A stretch of 64,000 nt of DNA from contig JANYGI010000119.1 in the NCBI GenBank assembly GCA_025362495.1, forward strand, positions 1 to 64,000, written 5' to 3'. The notes beneath the pieces are model-generated. The model did no database searches and was not told the DNA's origin. It saw only the letters and a program-made list of their open reading frames with translations. Source of the DNA: Byssovorax sp. Its GTDB lineage: Bacteria; Myxococcota_A; Polyangia; Polyangiales; Polyangiaceae. Both the position numbers and the translations under genes were made by a program. Position 1 is the first letter of the stretch, and each line of letters begins with the position of its first letter. This document shows, piece by piece, positions 61,208 to 64,000 of the stretch.

Positions 61208-62287
61208 TCAGTAAACCCAGGGGATGATCCGGTAAGGCACCTTCTTGCAGTACCGGGCCCACAGGTCGCCATACTTCGCCGCGCAGCGCTGATCGTCGAA
61301 GTGCTGCCGGGGAAACAGGAGAGCAACGTAGTAGAGCGGGTACAGCCACGGATACACGCTCAGCGGGCGCCCGAGCGAGAGGCAGAGCCCGAGGGCCATG
61401 AAGATCTCGCCAAGATAGTTGATGTGGCGCGAGAGCCGCCAGAAGCCGCTCGCGAGGAGGTGCTTGCCGCCGCCGCTCACCGTCTCCGGAGCGAGGATCC
61501 CGAAGAGCTTCGCCCCGGGCCTCGTCTTGAAGAGAAACTTCTGCAGATTGGCGCCGCGCGAGAGGCCCCAGCCGGCGAAGAACAGGAGCCCACAGGCCAC
61601 GAGGAGCGGAGTCGGGGTGTGCGGATTGGGCTCCTCGGCGAGGGCCCAGAGGCCGACACAGTAGAAGAACGGATAGAACACGAGGCACCCCCAGCCGAGC
61701 TTGAAGCCCACCCGTTCGGCGAAGAAGTCGTACGTGTAGAGGTGGACCTCCTCGAAATTCAGATACTCTGTCAGGAAGAAGCTGAAGAGGCCTGCGTGGA
61801 GGAGCACGCCGGGCGAAGGGTCCGCCGGGTGCAAGAGCAGGTGACGCGCCGTGAACGAGAGCACGTTGAGCTCGAGCATGATCGCGCCGACGAGGTAGAG
61901 GTACATCTTGGCGTCGACGCGCCCGCGGAGCCACTGGGGGTTCTCGAGCCGGCCCAGGTAGAGCGCGGCGCCAATGCTCTGGCCGGGGACCGGCGGCGCG
62001 CCGAGCACGACCGAGAGCGTGAAGACGAGCCCGAGGGCGCACGCGCCCGCCGCGGCCTCCCAGCGGTGCACGAAGAAGAAGTCCCAGGGCAAGAGGCCTT
62101 GCCAGCACGCGAGCCCGTAGAGCGCGAGGACGACGAGATGAACGCGCAAGCCGTTGAGTCGATAGCGGAGCGGCTTACCCGTGGAGGGATCGAGCACGTA
62201 GCCGTCGGTCCAGCGGCCGGGGACGAGCAGATGCAGCGCGAGGACGAGCGCGTAAACCAGCGCGGGTGAGAGGAGGCCGATCAGCAT
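61208..62287 (-). CDS. ERG4/ERG24-type sterol reductase family protein
   Basis: A 359-residue polytopic membrane protein, from ATG 62287 (a GTG at 62341 would add 18 residues). The C-terminal signature of the family is clear: LLASGFWRLSRHINYLGEIF followed by RCAAKYGDLWARYCKKVPYR and IIPWVY. Relatives reduce sterol C14 or C24 double bonds with NADPH. Some myxobacteria make sterols, so a sterol substrate is plausible, but other polycyclic or isoprenoid substrates cannot be excluded. Confidence 0.88.
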   Translation of the reverse strand: MLIGLLSPALVYALVLALHLLVPGRWTDGYVLDPSTGKPLRYRLNGLRVHLVVLALYGLACWQGLLPWDFFFVHRWEAAAGACALGLVFTLSVVLGAPPVPGQSIGAALYLGRLENPQWLRGRVDAKMYLYLVGAIMLELNVLSFTARHLLLHPADPSPGVLLHAGLFSFFLTEYLNFEEVHLYTYDFFAERVGFKLGWGCLVFYPFFYCVGLWALAEEPNPHTPTPLLVACGLLFFAGWGLSRGANLQKFLFKTRPGAKLFGILAPETVSGGGKHLLASGFWRLSRHINYLGEIFMALGLCLSLGRPLSVYPWLYPLYYVALLFPRQHFDDQRCAAKYGDLWARYCKKVPYRIIPWVY

Positions 62288-62398
62288 GAGGTCCTGTTCG
62301 TGGGGGTGCGCACGGTAGAGCACCCCACGGATCGAGACCACGACAAAGCGCTGAAGGCCGGGCGCCGACGCGGCGCGCGGGCCGGGGACGCGAGAGCG

Positions 62399-63523
62399 CT
62401 AGAGGCCGCGCGCGCAGCGGAATCCGGCGTTTTCGCTGCGCTCCGAGGGAGCTGCGCCGAGGCGCGCGGCGGCGCGGAGGCGGGACGCGTCGCCGAGCCA
62501 CGAGCCCCCGCGGAGCACGCGAGACTCCGACCCGTTGATGTCAGCGCAGTTGACGCACGCCACGCCTCCGCCCCCGTACCAGGCGGCGTCATACCAGTCC
62601 AGGTTCCACTCGAGCTCGCCTCCGGCCAGATCGCGGTGCCCCCACCGCCCGTTCCCCGCCGGGTGGCTGCCGACCGCGAGGAGCGCCGTCGCGCCGCTGG
62701 CCGCGGAGGCGGCGCGCGCCGGGTTCAACGTCGGATCGTCGCCTCCCCAGGGGTAGAGTCGGTTCTCTTTTCCTCCGCTGGCCGCGTACTCCCACTCCGC
62801 TTCCGTCGGCAAGCGGCCGCCATCCCAGGCGCAGAACGCCGCGGCCTCGAACCAGCTCACGCAGTTGATCGCCGCGTCCTCGTGGGCGCCCGCCGCGTCG
62901 CTCCAGCTCTGCTGCTCCGGGGAGCACTTCAGTTGACTCACCAGGGTTGCTCTCGAATCGGCGAGGCTCGCATTCCAGCTCTCCCGCCAACCGCTGCTGG
63001 CGATGAGCGGGTGAGCGCCCGCGCCGACCGCGGGCGGCGTGCCGTCGAACGCGTCGACGAACTTGCGGAACCGGCTCACCGTCACCTCGAAGGCGTCGAG
63101 CGCGAAGCCCGACACCGTCACCATGTGCTCCGAGAGCTCGTCGCCGGGCCCCGCGTACGCGTCCGATCCGCCGAGGCTCCTGCCCATCGGGAAGGTGCCC
63201 CCCGCGACGGCGAGACGCTGGCAACACGAGGTCCCACCGCAGTCGAGCCCGCCTGCGCACGACGGCCCCTCCGCCAGATCATCACCGCCGCTTCCACCGC
63301 CGCCGCCGCTTCCACCGCTGCCGCCGTCACCGCTCGGATCGGCGCCTCCGCCCCCGCCGGCCCCGCCGTCGCCCGTCATGCTCGCGCCGCTCGACGAGGT
63401 CACCTGTGCTCCGCTCGTCGACGCGTGCGGAGGGGCGATTGGCACGGCCTTGCTCGTACAGGCGACGAAGATCGCGCCACAGGCGAGCATACCCAGCACG
63501 GCATTCTGCGTTCGAGGAATCAT
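62399..63523 (-). CDS. SUMF1/FGE-fold lipoprotein
   Basis: A 374-residue lipoprotein: lipobox ACGAIFVAC, a long Gly/Ser/Asp-rich linker, a Cys-rich segment (CGGTSCCQRLAVAGGTFPMG), then the SUMF1 domain (FALDAFEVTVSRFRKFVDAF, CVSWFEAAAFCAWDGGRLPT, EAEWEYAASGG, RVLRGGSWLGDASRLRAAAR, GFRCARG). The catalytic cysteine of true formylglycine-generating enzymes is missing, as in many myxobacterial relatives. Surface-exposed; role unknown. It is preceded by a secreted-protein gene 36 nt away. Confidence 0.85.
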   Translation of the reverse strand: MIPRTQNAVLGMLACGAIFVACTSKAVPIAPPHASTSGAQVTSSSGASMTGDGGAGGGGGADPSGDGGSGGSGGGGGSGGDDLAEGPSCAGGLDCGGTSCCQRLAVAGGTFPMGRSLGGSDAYAGPGDELSEHMVTVSGFALDAFEVTVSRFRKFVDAFDGTPPAVGAGAHPLIASSGWRESWNASLADSRATLVSQLKCSPEQQSWSDAAGAHEDAAINCVSWFEAAAFCAWDGGRLPTEAEWEYAASGGKENRLYPWGGDDPTLNPARAASAASGATALLAVGSHPAGNGRWGHRDLAGGELEWNLDWYDAAWYGGGGVACVNCADINGSESRVLRGGSWLGDASRLRAAARLGAAPSERSENAGFRCARGL

Positions 63524-63559
63524 CAGGACCCTTTCAGGTCATCGGAGCCCGGCCGGGCC

Positions 63560-64000
63560 TCACTCCGAAGGTGCGCAGTCGAAGCGAGCCCGCCAGTTGA
63601 GGAGCACGGGCGTCGCGGAGTGGTTCGGCGTCGGGTTGAGCGTGAACGTGAGGCGCAGAAAGGTGCGAGACTGAGCGCCGTTGTTCAGCGTCGCGAGCGG
63701 CGTGAAGAGATCGTAGTTGGTCCACGTGGCGCTCTGATCGACGGGCGGGCCGGTCATGGTCCCGATCGCGAGCGGCGCTGCTGGCGACAGGGTCGCCTGC
63801 GTGTTCCCGGTCTGGGCCTGGATCTGGATCGATGGATATTTGCCACCGCTGCTCGCGAAGGTCGCCTCGAGGCCGACGTCGATCCAGATGACGTGCGTCC
63901 CCGCGGGGCAGCTCGCGCCGGTGTAATCGCTGCTGAAGCTGCCGGCGTAGACGTACTGCTGCGTGCAGCTCGTGGTGCAGGCTCCGCCGTTCTGCGGGCC
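63560..64000 (-). CDS. Secreted or surface protein, 3' part (5' end beyond window)
   Basis: An open frame enters from the right edge and gives 146 residues to the stop at 63,560. It contains Cys-containing strands (GGACTTSCTQQYVYAGSFSS, ASCPAGTHVIWIDVGLEATF) and beta-rich segments (YPSIQIQAQTGNTQATLSPA, FLRLTFTLNPTPNHSATPVL), consistent with an extracellular beta-sandwich protein. No family recognised. It likely shares a transcript with the SUMF1 lipoprotein. Confidence 0.72.
   Translation of the reverse strand, partial: GPQNGGACTTSCTQQYVYAGSFSSDYTGASCPAGTHVIWIDVGLEATFASSGGKYPSIQIQAQTGNTQATLSPAAPLAIGTMTGPPVDQSATWTNYDLFTPLATLNNGAQSRTFLRLTFTLNPTPNHSATPVLLNWRARFDCAPSE

Overview
The window is very GC-rich bacterial DNA with dense, often 4-nt-overlapping genes. 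It reads as a myxobacterium, most likely from the Sorangium/Polyangium side of the group. Reasons: large cysteine-rich secreted lipoproteins, FGE-like (SUMF1-fold) lipoproteins, a VWA-like surface lipoprotein, a Tgl-like pilus lipoprotein, sterol-type lipid enzymes, and a division/cell-wall (dcw) cluster whose FtsI carries a PASTA domain. The assignment is inference from gene content; no rRNA or tRNA gene was seen.

Region A (1 to about 9,550) is an accessory, phage-like island. Nineteen small genes lie on the minus strand from 9,531 down to 303, and twelve of their eighteen junctions are 4-nt NTGA overlaps. They face a partial plus-strand gene (2-193) across a strong hairpin terminator. Products include a GIY-YIG protein, many zinc-ribbon proteins, a DUF2829 protein of the family that contains the anti-Thoeris protein Tad2, a DUF2493 (SLOG-fold) protein, a DUF488-like protein and three consecutive HTH proteins. 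At 1,317-2,234 a visibly lower-GC gene has its own near-consensus promoter with a palindrome inside it and is followed by the three HTH genes, a layout like that of anti-CRISPR/Aca loci. The right edge of the island abuts a recA gene that survives only as its C-terminal part, which suggests integration inside recA.

Region B (10-17.9 kb) holds ssb with a perfect terminator, a small membrane-protein operon, a SUMF1-fold membrane protein, a sterol-desaturase-type enzyme, a lipoprotein, a CDP-alcohol phosphatidyltransferase and msrB. Region C (18-24 kb) is a signalling operon: a HAMP/HPt/CheA-like kinase, a receiver, a YfiR-like periplasmic protein and a TonB-dependent receptor. Region D (24-36.7 kb) holds hemH, a metallophosphoesterase, recO, a RodZ-like protein, a Tgl-like lipoprotein, a Crp regulator, tsaB, a TonB-like protein, a VWA-like lipoprotein, yacG, an outer-membrane protein, a PrsW-type protease and dnaJ.

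Region E (36.9-54.5 kb) is the complete minus-strand dcw cluster: mraZ, rsmH, ftsL, ftsI, murE, murF, mraY, murD, ftsW, murG, murC, ftsQ, ftsA, ftsZ. murB and ddl are absent from it. A sigma70-type promoter with MraZ boxes just downstream precedes mraZ. Region F (55-64 kb) holds ctaA, a short-chain dehydrogenase, a sigma factor, a polyprenyl synthase, an ERG4/ERG24-type sterol reductase and another SUMF1 lipoprotein. Two broken fragments that look like opposite ends of one myxobacterial TPR family lie at 17.9 and 59.7 kb.
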